Source: Gloeomargarita sp. SKYB120
GTDB lineage: Bacteria; Cyanobacteriota; Cyanobacteriia; Gloeomargaritales; Gloeomargaritaceae
Reading direction: 5' to 3'
NCBI GenBank assembly: GCA_025062155.1
Contig: JANXAM010000001.1
Span: forward strand, 120,294-184,293
DNA length: 64,000 bases
Below are positions 18,120 through 25,156 of this stretch, piece by piece. Every line of letters begins with the position of its first letter. Within the stretch, counting starts at the first letter, position 1. The notes under the pieces were generated by a model, which did not search any database, had not been told where the DNA came from, and was given only the letters and a program-made list of their open reading frames with translations. The position numbers and the translations under genes were made by a program.

Positions 18120-18161
18120 CTTAACTTGCTGTTAACCTAAGCACAAATTAACCTTAAAACT
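18120..18161 (+). promoter_or_regulatory. Pho-box-like array upstream of porin 1 (four 11-bp registers)
   Basis: CTTAACTT, GTTAACCT, CACAAATT (degenerate) and CTTAAAAC are each separated by 3 bp. TTAA cores lie at 18121, 18132 and 18154, and the third register has decayed. The orientation matches the downstream porin gene, and the unit fits the described cyanobacterial Pho box (CTTAACCT-like repeats). Candidate -10 boxes are TAAATT (18169-18174) and TATAGT (18196-18201). Confidence 0.55.
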
Positions 18162-18195
18162 AGCGCGGTAAATTCGCAACTGTGAGCAAAGGATG

Positions 18196-18201
18196 TATAG
18201 T
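18196..18201 (+). promoter_or_regulatory. Candidate -10 box TATAGT of porin 1
   Basis: TATAGT lies 58 bp upstream of the porin ATG, with no good -35, as expected for an activator-dependent promoter. TAAATT at 18169 is an alternative at a spacing more typical for Pho boxes. Confidence 0.35.
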
Positions 18202-18259
18202 AGAGACATGGGTTCACTGGCCTAGTCACTTATTGGTTGTTGAGGTGTGAGGTGGTGTG

Positions 18260-20239
18260 ATGCGTGACACGTTGCTGAAGGTCTTTCAGGTTACTCCGGC
18301 CGCCCTGGGTGTGGTCGCTGCTTTAGGTGGGGTAGCGCAGGCGCAGCAAGTGCCAAGTGCTAATTCCGTCAATCCAACGCTCCAGCGAACTGAACAGTAC
18401 TATGTAGGACCGTCCACGATTAATCAAGCACAAGTGACATCGGTTTCCGAGTTTGTGGATGTCAAGCCGACAGACTGGGCATTTCAGGCATTGCAGTCGC
18501 TGGTGGAACGGTATGGGTGTATTGTTGGTTTGCCGACTAAGCCGCCGACGTATCAGGGGCGGCGCGCAACTACCCGCTTTGAGTTTGCGGCTGGTTTAAA
18601 TGCCTGTTTGGACCGGATTAACGAACTGATTGCTGCCTCAGTAGAGAACTTGGTGACCAAGGAAGACTTGCTAGTCATTCAGCGGTTGCAGGAAGAATTC
18701 GCGGCAGAGCTTTCTGTGATTCGCGGGCGGGTGGATGCGATTGAAGCGCGGACCGCTCTGCTAGAGCAACAGCAGTTCTCGACGGTGACCAAGCTGCGGG
18801 GTGAAGTCATCTTTGCACCCTATGGAGTGGCAGATAGTAATGTGGCCTACAACCGGATTGAGAATGAGTTGCTCCGGGGTGGACGACGTTTTACCGGTGC
18901 GACCGGAACTGGTGGTGACACGGTAGCCAGAGGTGCGGTTCGTGCGGTTCGGCCTACCGGCGATAATCCAGCGTTAATCGGGGAGAGGGCACGCACTGCA
19001 GACAGTCTAGCCTTCGGATACCGGGTGCGGTTGAACTTTGACACCAGCTTCAATGGCCGAGACCGGTTGCGGGTGCGTTTACAGGCGGGAGATGCCGCTA
19101 ATCTGGCCGGAGCGACAGGTACTAATGAAGGTCGCCTGAGTTTTGACATTGTTACTGGCGGTGGTTTTCAGGTGGACCACCTGTCCTATGACTTCACGTT
19201 TGACCGGGACCGGGGGCGGGTGACGATTGCTGGTGCAAACTATGAGTTCAACGACTATTTCGACACCTATAATCCCCTAGCGTCCGATGCCTTGGGTTCC
19301 ATCTCGCGGTTTGGCCGGTTTAACCCCTTGTTCTATCGTTCGGGTGATAACTCGGGTACCGGTGCCTTCATTGGCTATCGGTTCAATCCTATCTTTCGGG
19401 TGGATGCGGGTTACCTTGCTAGGAATCCAGCGCTAGGCTTTGGTGGCTCTCCCTCTGCGGCGAACCCAGAGCTTGGGCTGTTCGGTTCCAACTACACGGT
19501 GGGGGTTCTGTTCGGTGTAGAACCAACGCGCGACTTCAAGTTTGGGATTGGCTATACCCACGCCTACAATGAAACGGTCAGCCGCGATGGTGGTGCAACG
19601 GCTCAAGGCATTAGTCTGACAGGTGCCACAGGAACTGACTTTGCCATCAATCCCTTTAATCCGGCGGGGACTCCTGGACTGGCGCCTGGACTTGCTCCCA
19701 TTCGCACCGCCGTCAATCTGGATACGATTAACCTGATGTTCCAGTGGCGAGCGTTGCCGCAATTCACTTTGGCGGGTTGGTTTGGTTATGGTTGGGCAAG
19801 AGGACAGAGTGATTCCCCTCCTCCACCGAATGTTCCTGGTGGTCGTGGGCAGGGGACTCGCCGCGCTAACCTTCTGACAGCGGCACTAGTGTTTGCCTTT
19901 CCGGACATCTTTGGACGACGGGGGGATTTGGCTGGTGTAATCGTTGGGATTCCACCCTACGTTGTCTCTAGCGATTGGTTTGGTAACACAACGACGGGTC
20001 CTGTAGCTGGTGTTTTCGGTGCGAACGTGCCTGCAGGTGCTCTCCCACCGTTTGCACCGGCGCGTCGGATCCGGTTGCAGGACCGGGATGTGCCAGTACA
20101 TTTGGAGGCTCTCTATCGCTTCCAGGTGAACAAGTACTTGACGGTGACGCCGGGTGCGTTTGTGGTGTTCAATCCCAACGGCGACAGCCGCAACGACCCC
20201 ATTGTGGTGTACACCATCCGGACAACCTTCACCTTCTAG
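18260..20239 (+). CDS. SLH-OprB-type outer-membrane porin (copy 1)
   Basis: The 659-aa protein has a Sec signal peptide (1-28, cut at AQA-QQ). An SLH domain follows (about 61-125; SVSEFVDVKPTDWAFQALQS), which in this family holds the porin to the peptidoglycan layer. Next come a coiled-coil stretch (about 126-172) and an OprB-like beta-barrel ending in Phe (RTTFTF), the outer-membrane insertion signal. Such porins are the main diffusion channels of the cyanobacterial outer membrane. GAGG lies 7 nt upstream of the ATG at 18260. A Pho-box-like array lies upstream and a terminator follows the gene. It heads a set of porin and hendecad genes. Confidence 0.93.
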   Translation: MRDTLLKVFQVTPAALGVVAALGGVAQAQQVPSANSVNPTLQRTEQYYVGPSTINQAQVTSVSEFVDVKPTDWAFQALQSLVERYGCIVGLPTKPPTYQGRRATTRFEFAAGLNACLDRINELIAASVENLVTKEDLLVIQRLQEEFAAELSVIRGRVDAIEARTALLEQQQFSTVTKLRGEVIFAPYGVADSNVAYNRIENELLRGGRRFTGATGTGGDTVARGAVRAVRPTGDNPALIGERARTADSLAFGYRVRLNFDTSFNGRDRLRVRLQAGDAANLAGATGTNEGRLSFDIVTGGGFQVDHLSYDFTFDRDRGRVTIAGANYEFNDYFDTYNPLASDALGSISRFGRFNPLFYRSGDNSGTGAFIGYRFNPIFRVDAGYLARNPALGFGGSPSAANPELGLFGSNYTVGVLFGVEPTRDFKFGIGYTHAYNETVSRDGGATAQGISLTGATGTDFAINPFNPAGTPGLAPGLAPIRTAVNLDTINLMFQWRALPQFTLAGWFGYGWARGQSDSPPPPNVPGGRGQGTRRANLLTAALVFAFPDIFGRRGDLAGVIVGIPPYVVSSDWFGNTTTGPVAGVFGANVPAGALPPFAPARRIRLQDRDVPVHLEALYRFQVNKYLTVTPGAFVVFNPNGDSRNDPIVVYTIRTTFTF

Positions 20240-20271
20240 TCTCCGCAAGCAAACCTGAACCATCAACCCAG

Positions 20272-20308
20272 ACGGCTGGCTATGCTACGCTGGCCGTTTG
20301 GTTTTTTT
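20272..20308 (+). terminator. Intrinsic terminator after porin 1
   Basis: ACGGCTGGC (20272-20280) pairs with GCTGGCCGT (20289-20297) through nine pairs including two wobbles, with an 8-nt loop, followed by TTGGTTTTTTT. It would separate porin 1 from the hendecad gene, which then needs its own promoter. Confidence 0.6.
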
Positions 20309-20318
20309 GGGCGTCACG

Positions 20319-20335
20319 TATCATGGGACTATAGA
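20319..20335 (+). promoter_or_regulatory. Conserved -10-like pair upstream of hendecad gene 1
   Basis: TATCAT (20319-20324) and TATAGA (20330-20335) lie just upstream of the ATG at 20351. The same arrangement (GTATCATGG.ACTATAGA) recurs before hendecad gene 2 near 22733, which supports a functional promoter duplicated with the cassette. Confidence 0.4.
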
Positions 20336-20350
20336 CCAGGAATCAAACCG

Positions 20351-20848
20351 ATGAGCGAACCGACGAATCAAGAGCTGAGAGACTTATTGCAACCCCTGTT
20401 CAACCAGTTGGACCGGAAGATTGATGAGCGGTTCAACACGTTAGACAAAAAAGTTGATACCCAGCTTAACACCCTGGATAAAAGGATTGATGAACGGTTC
20501 ACTATCCTGGACAAAAAGATTGATGAGCGGTTTAGCACTCTAGACAAGAAAGTGGATGAGCAATTCAACACATTGGACAAGAAGATTGACACCCAGTTCA
20601 ACGCATTGGACAAGAAAGTTGAAGCTTTAGACAAGAAAATTGAAGTTCAATCTGCCGAACTCAAGGGCGAAATAAAGGCACTGGAGCAGAAAGTGATGGG
20701 TGAGATCAAACGGTTAGATGAGCGGCTCGTGAGTTTAGATAAACGTATCGCTAATGAAGAGCTGATCAGCCGAAATGCCTTTGGTGCTATCATCGCCGGT
20801 GTGGTCATTGCCCTAGTCAAATACTTGTTCTTCCCGAATCAACTTTAA
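20351..20848 (+). CDS. Hendecad coiled-coil protein with C-terminal membrane anchor (copy 1)
   Basis: The 165-aa product has no signal peptide. Residues 18-83 are six contiguous 11-residue repeats of the form N-T-L-D-K-K-I-D-x-x-F, the hallmark of a right-handed (hendecad) coiled coil. A heptad-like coil follows to about residue 135. A single hydrophobic segment near the end (AFGAIIAGVVIALVKYLFF) should anchor the C terminus in the membrane with the coil in the cytosol. I do not recognise a named family with certainty; such repeats occur in Bdr-like and DUF1640-like proteins. Three paralogues lie downstream. Confidence 0.75.
   Translation: MSEPTNQELRDLLQPLFNQLDRKIDERFNTLDKKVDTQLNTLDKRIDERFTILDKKIDERFSTLDKKVDEQFNTLDKKIDTQFNALDKKVEALDKKIEVQSAELKGEIKALEQKVMGEIKRLDERLVSLDKRIANEELISRNAFGAIIAGVVIALVKYLFFPNQL
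20402..20599 (+). repeat. Six in-frame 33-bp repeats encoding hendecads
   Basis: The six units encode residues 18-83 of the first hendecad protein, each 11 codons with no indels. Paralogues 2-4 carry fewer such units (about two to three, two, and one to two), so unit number varies by in-frame expansion or contraction. Confidence 0.85.
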
Positions 20849-20923
20849 GAAGCAACACCTGGGAGCAAACTCACTAAGAGAGAGTTATACATAGGAGTAG
20901 GACTTCATCCTGCTGTCCAGGGG

Positions 20924-22669
20924 ATGACAAGCATCAGCCTCAGTCAGGTCATGCTCCAGCAGGTTGAGCAGTACTTCACCTCCCCCCAAGTGCAGGTGAC
21001 ATCAGTTTCTGAGTTTGTGGATGTTCAACCATCGGACTGGGCGTTTCAGGCGTTGCAGTCGCTGGCAGAACGGTACGGGTGTATTGTAAAGCCACCTGCT
21101 CATCAAGGCCGCCAGGCTACCACTCGTTTTGAGTTTGCCGCTGGATTGAACGCATGTTTGAACCAGATAAACAAACAGATGGCCGCTTCTGTAGAGAACC
21201 TAGTGACCCGAGACGACCTGCTAGTGATTCAGCGATTGCAAGAGGAGTTTGCGGCGGAATTGTCGGTGATTCGGGGGCGGGTGGATGCGATTGAAGCTCG
21301 GACCGCCCTGTTGGAGCAGCAGCAGTTTTCGACAGTAACCCAATTACGGGTTGGGTTGATTCTTTCGCCCTACGGAGTGGCCGATAGCCGAGTGGCGCGT
21401 AACCGGATTGAGAATGAGTTATTGCGGGGTCGTCGGAACCTGGCAGAGACAACCATTCGGAGTGTAGTTGCTTCCTCTAGCCCAAAAGCCCGTATAGCCG
21501 ATAAGCTCGCCTTTGGTTACCGCGTCTCTTTGAATTTCGACACGAGTTTTACGGGCCAGGACCGGTTGCGGCTACGGCTGCGGGCGGGGGATGTGGCAAA
21601 CCTAGCTGGAGCAACGGGCACCAATGAAGCTCGCTTGAGTTTTGATGCAGCGACCGAGGGGCGTTTTTTGGTGGACTACTTATCCTACGATTTCACCTTC
21701 GACCGCAACCGAGGCCGGGCGATGATTGCAGGGGGCAATACGGAGTTTTACGACTACTTTCCGACCTACAACCCCTTGGCGTCTGACGCAGCCGGTTCTG
21801 TTTCTCGCTTTGGCCGGTTCAATCCTCTCTTCTATCGCGCTGGGAATAACTCTGGCTCTGGTGCCTTTATTGGTTATCAATTCAACCCCACTTGGCGCGT
21901 GGATGCCGGTTATCTTGCAAGACATCCACCTGGAGCGGCCCCTGCAGCAGCTAATCCCCAGCTCGGCTTGTTTGGTTCCAACTACACCGTTGGCGTATTG
22001 TTAGGCGTTGAACCGACGCGGGACTTTAAGTTTGGGATTGGCTACACTCACACCTACAATGAGAACTTCAACACTTCTGGTCCAGGTCGAGTCGCAGCAG
22101 CGGGCATTAATCTCACAGGCGGCACAGGAACAGGCTTTGCGGTGAACCCCTTCTGCCCGCTGGGAACGCCTGCTGTCTGTGGGGCGGGGAAGGAACGTCA
22201 AGCCGTCAACATGGATACAATCAACTGGATGTTTCAGTGGCGAGCACTACCTCAATTCACGCTAGCCGGTTGGTTTGGCTACGGCTGGGCGCGCGGGAAA
22301 CGGGATGGCGTTCCTGAACCCAGGGAAGGAACACGGCGGGCTAATCTTCTCACAGCCGCTTTGGTGTTTGCTTTTCCCGATGTTGTCAAGCGACGGGGGG
22401 ACTTAGCTGGCCTGATTGTTGGGATTCCGCCCTATGTGGTCAACAGTGACTGGCTGGGAGCCGCAAACCATCTACCTGCAACCAATCCAGCTCGCCAGCT
22501 TCGGCTGCAAGACCGGAATGTGCCAGTGCATTTGGAAGCCCTCTATCGGTTCCAGGTGAATAAGTACTTGACGATAACGCCCGGTGCGTTTGTAGTGTTC
22601 CACCCCAACGGGGACAGCCGCAACGACCCTATCGTGGTCTACACAATTCGCACGACTTTCACTTTCTAG
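20924..22669 (+). CDS. SLH-OprB-type porin (copy 2), no recognisable signal peptide
   Basis: The 581-aa product is clearly paralogous to copy 1 along the SLH domain, the coiled coil and the barrel, ending in the same RTTFTF. It starts at MTSISLSQVMLQQVEQYF, directly at the SLH region. The in-frame sequence upstream, back to the TAA of the hendecad gene, encodes no hydrophobic signal, and no good Shine-Dalgarno precedes the ATG. As read it would not be exported. Either it is a non-expressed but intact gene copy, or expression uses something not visible here. The long intact frame argues against an old pseudogene. Confidence 0.75.
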   Translation: MTSISLSQVMLQQVEQYFTSPQVQVTSVSEFVDVQPSDWAFQALQSLAERYGCIVKPPAHQGRQATTRFEFAAGLNACLNQINKQMAASVENLVTRDDLLVIQRLQEEFAAELSVIRGRVDAIEARTALLEQQQFSTVTQLRVGLILSPYGVADSRVARNRIENELLRGRRNLAETTIRSVVASSSPKARIADKLAFGYRVSLNFDTSFTGQDRLRLRLRAGDVANLAGATGTNEARLSFDAATEGRFLVDYLSYDFTFDRNRGRAMIAGGNTEFYDYFPTYNPLASDAAGSVSRFGRFNPLFYRAGNNSGSGAFIGYQFNPTWRVDAGYLARHPPGAAPAAANPQLGLFGSNYTVGVLLGVEPTRDFKFGIGYTHTYNENFNTSGPGRVAAAGINLTGGTGTGFAVNPFCPLGTPAVCGAGKERQAVNMDTINWMFQWRALPQFTLAGWFGYGWARGKRDGVPEPREGTRRANLLTAALVFAFPDVVKRRGDLAGLIVGIPPYVVNSDWLGAANHLPATNPARQLRLQDRNVPVHLEALYRFQVNKYLTITPGAFVVFHPNGDSRNDPIVVYTIRTTFTF

Positions 22670-22701
22670 TTTCTGCAAACCGACCTGAACCATCAACCTA
22701 G

Positions 22702-22724
22702 ACAGCTAACTGTTTGGTTTTTTC
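22702..22724 (+). terminator. Weak terminator-like hairpin after porin 2
   Basis: ACAG and CTGT enclose the tetraloop CTAA (22702-22713), followed by TTGGTTTTTTC. It occupies the same place as the stronger terminator after porin 1. Confidence 0.35.
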
Positions 22725-22766
22725 GGGAGTGGCGTATCATGGAACTATAGATGAACAATTAGACCC

Positions 22767-23165
22767 ATGAGTGAACCAACGAGTCAAGAGCTGCGAGACT
22801 TGATCCAATCCCTATTCAACCAGTTGGACTGGAAGATTGACGAGCGGTTCAACACGCTGGATAAGAAAATTGATACCCAGTTTAATGCCTTAGATAAAAA
22901 GATTGATGCGCTCGAGAAGAAAGTTGATGTTCAATTTGCCGAACTCAAGGGAGAAATTCGAGCATCTGAAGAGAAACTCAGGGGGGAAATCAACACTTCG
23001 GAACAAAGGGTAATGGGAGAAATTAAACGCCTAGACGAACGGTTTGCTAGTTTAGATAAGCGCCTAGCGAATGAAGAGGTCATCAGCCGGAGCGCCTTTG
23101 GAGCTATTATTGCTGGCATTGTAGTTGCTCTGGCCAAATACCTGTTCTTCCCTGGTCAACTCTAA
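22767..23165 (+). CDS. Hendecad coiled-coil protein with C-terminal membrane anchor (copy 2)
   Basis: The 132-aa paralogue of copy 1 begins MSEPTSQELRDLIQSLFNQL. It has two to three hendecads (NQLDWKIDERF, NTLDKKIDTQF and a partial third), a charged helical stretch, and the C-terminal anchor AFGAIIAGIVVALAKYLFF. Its upstream region is homologous to that of copy 1, so porin and coil genes were duplicated as a unit. The function is unknown. The next paralogue starts 12 bp downstream. Confidence 0.75.
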   Translation: MSEPTSQELRDLIQSLFNQLDWKIDERFNTLDKKIDTQFNALDKKIDALEKKVDVQFAELKGEIRASEEKLRGEINTSEQRVMGEIKRLDERFASLDKRLANEEVISRSAFGAIIAGIVVALAKYLFFPGQL

Positions 23166-23177
23166 GAAGATACAGCC

Positions 23178-23630
23178 ATGAGTGAATCAATGAATCAAGA
23201 ACTGACAGATTTACTCCAATCCCTATTCAACCAGTTGGACCGGAAGATTGACGAGGGGTTCAACACACTAGATAAAAAGATTGATGCGCTCGAGAAGAAG
23301 GTTGATGTTCAATTTACCGAACTCAAGGGAGATATTAGAGCGACTGAAGAGAAGCTAACCGGAGAGATTAAACGAGTTGAGACGAAGCTCGAGGGCGAAA
23401 TCAAGCAATTGGAGGCCGAGATCAAGGGTGTAGAAGAACGTTTAACTAGTCAGATGCGAAGGCTAGAAACAGAATTGAAGGTCGAAATCAAACGAATTGA
23501 CGACCGCTTTGATGGTTTCGATAAACGCATCGCCAACGAAGAACTGATTAGCCGGAGCGCCTTTGGAACATTACTACTAGGGTTAGTAACAGCTATTGTC
23601 AAGCTACTTTTCTTCCCTGATAGAACCTGA
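23178..23630 (+). CDS. Hendecad coiled-coil protein with C-terminal membrane anchor (copy 3)
   Basis: The 150-aa paralogue has about two hendecads near the N terminus and a longer, glutamate/lysine-rich coil (ELKGDIRATEEKLTGEIKRV...). The C-terminal anchor region reads AFGTLLLGLVTAIVKLLFF. It differs from copies 1-2 in the anchor and agrees with copy 4. A 101-bp block (23436-23536) is identical in copy 4, pointing to recent duplication or gene conversion. No signal peptide is present and the function is unknown. Confidence 0.72.
   Translation: MSESMNQELTDLLQSLFNQLDRKIDEGFNTLDKKIDALEKKVDVQFTELKGDIRATEEKLTGEIKRVETKLEGEIKQLEAEIKGVEERLTSQMRRLETELKVEIKRIDDRFDGFDKRIANEELISRSAFGTLLLGLVTAIVKLLFFPDRT
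23436..23536 (+). repeat. 101-bp perfect direct repeat, unit A
   Basis: This block is identical to 23868-23968, 432 bp downstream. It covers the codons for the last part of the coil (ERLTSQMRRLETELKVEIKR...) in hendecad genes 3 and 4. Confidence 0.9.
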
Positions 23631-23642
23631 TGGAGAATACCC

Positions 23643-24062
23643 ATGAGTGAACCAACCAATCAAGAACTGAAAGAACTTATCCTGTCGCTGTTCAATCAAT
23701 TGGACAGGAAAATAGACACCCAATTTGGTATCCTGGACAAGAAAATCGAAGCCCTGGATAAAAAAACTGAAGTCCAGTTTATGGAACTCAAGGGAGAGAT
23801 CAAACGAGTTGAGACGAAACTGGAAGGCGAAATCCAGCGCTTGGAGACCGAGATCAAGGCTGCAGAGGAACGTTTAACTAGTCAGATGCGAAGGCTAGAA
23901 ACAGAATTGAAGGTCGAAATCAAACGAATTGACGACCGCTTTGATGGTTTCGATAAACGCATCGCCAATGAAGAACTGATTAGCCGGAGTGCTTTCGGAA
24001 CACTACTACTAGGGCTAGTAACAGCGATTGTAAAGTTACTATTCTTTCCTGACCGGCCATGA
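23643..24062 (+). CDS. Hendecad coiled-coil protein with C-terminal membrane anchor (copy 4)
   Basis: The 139-aa paralogue is closest to copy 3 in its second half (perfect 101-bp repeat, near-identical anchor). The N terminus begins MSEPTNQELKELILSLFNQL with one to two hendecads. Its TGA stop overlaps the aroB start as ATGA, so translation of aroB is coupled to this gene. The function is unknown; by the anchor it should sit at a membrane with the coil in the cytosol. Confidence 0.72.
   Translation: MSEPTNQELKELILSLFNQLDRKIDTQFGILDKKIEALDKKTEVQFMELKGEIKRVETKLEGEIQRLETEIKAAEERLTSQMRRLETELKVEIKRIDDRFDGFDKRIANEELISRSAFGTLLLGLVTAIVKLLFFPDRP
23868..23968 (+). repeat. 101-bp perfect direct repeat, unit B
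   Basis: This is the second copy of the block at 23436-23536, in frame in hendecad gene 4. Flanking positions differ, for example C/T directly after the block. Confidence 0.9.
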
Positions 24063-25156
24063 AAACGATTACTGTTGCGCTTGGCGACTGCAGCTACCCT
24101 ATCAGCATTGGTGCTCATGCACTCCAGCAAGCAGGTCAATGGCTTGTGGATGTTGGCTTGAAAGGTAAGGTGCTCGTTGTATCTAATCCGGTCATTTTCC
24201 AGCACTATGGACAACAGGTATTGACAGCTTTACATAAGGCTGGTTTTGATGCCCAATTTTGTCTTGTGCCAGCTGGCGAACGCTATAAGACGCTCAAAAC
24301 AGTGGAACGTATTTACGAATACTGTGCGCAATATCGTTTAGAGCGCCGCTCGACGATTATCGCTTTGGGTGGTGGCGTGATTGGTGATATGGCAGGTTTT
24401 GCGGCAGCGACCTGGTTGCGGGGGATAAACTTTGTGCAAATTCCCACAACGTTACTCGCTATGGTAGATGCAGCAATTGGGGGGAAAACTGGTGTGAATC
24501 ATCGAGTGGGTAAAAATTTAATCGGTGCATTTTATCAACCGAAAGCTGTCATTATTGACCCACAGGTTCTACAAACTCTGCCCCCCCGTGAGTATCGCTC
24601 TGGCATGGCGGAAGTGATTAAATATGGCGTGATTTGGGAACCACAACTATTTACACTGCTAGAAGAGCAATCTCGTCTATCCCATTACCGTTACTTGCCA
24701 CCCGAAACCCTAACCCAAATCTTGTACTTCTCCTGCCAAACCAAAGCCACCATTGTCAGTCAAGATGAGCGAGAAAGTGGGTTGCGGGCGCTACTCAATT
24801 ACGGTCACACGATTGGCCATGCGATTGAAACAGTTACTCAGTACCGTCGCTATACGCATGGGGAAGCAGTGGCATTAGGCATGATTGCCGCAGGTGATAT
24901 CGCCGTGCAATTGGGATGGTGGTCGGAGACAGAAAAACAACGTCAGAAAGCCTTAATCGCGAAGGTAAAATTGCCGACACAGTTAGCTCCTGATGTTGAC
25001 ATTGAAGCCATTAAAAATGCCTTGAATTGGGATAAGAAGGTCGAAGGGGGAACCGTGCGATTTATTTTGCCGAAAGCCATTGGCCGCGCAGAAATAACGG
25101 ACCAAGTTCCAGCAGAGTTGATTCACCAGGCACTGATACGTCTAAAGGGTCAATAA
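24059..25156 (+). CDS. aroB: 3-dehydroquinate synthase
   Basis: AroB converts DAHP to 3-dehydroquinate in the shikimate pathway, using NAD+ and a divalent metal in the cytosol. The 365-aa sequence shows GGGVIGDMAGFAAATWLRG for NAD binding, PTTLLAMVDAAIGGKTGVN, and the metal/substrate histidine motifs NYGHTIGHAIE and HGEAVALGM. The ATG overlaps the stop of hendecad gene 4 (ATGA). The convergent glycosyltransferase overlaps its last 7 bp. Confidence 0.96.
   Translation: MKTITVALGDCSYPISIGAHALQQAGQWLVDVGLKGKVLVVSNPVIFQHYGQQVLTALHKAGFDAQFCLVPAGERYKTLKTVERIYEYCAQYRLERRSTIIALGGGVIGDMAGFAAATWLRGINFVQIPTTLLAMVDAAIGGKTGVNHRVGKNLIGAFYQPKAVIIDPQVLQTLPPREYRSGMAEVIKYGVIWEPQLFTLLEEQSRLSHYRYLPPETLTQILYFSCQTKATIVSQDERESGLRALLNYGHTIGHAIETVTQYRRYTHGEAVALGMIAAGDIAVQLGWWSETEKQRQKALIAKVKLPTQLAPDVDIEAIKNALNWDKKVEGGTVRFILPKAIGRAEITDQVPAELIHQALIRLKGQ

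Noticed and set aside
20402..20599. 33-bp tandem repeats considered as a CRISPR array
   Set aside because: There are no spacers; the units are contiguous, in frame and encode a coiled coil.
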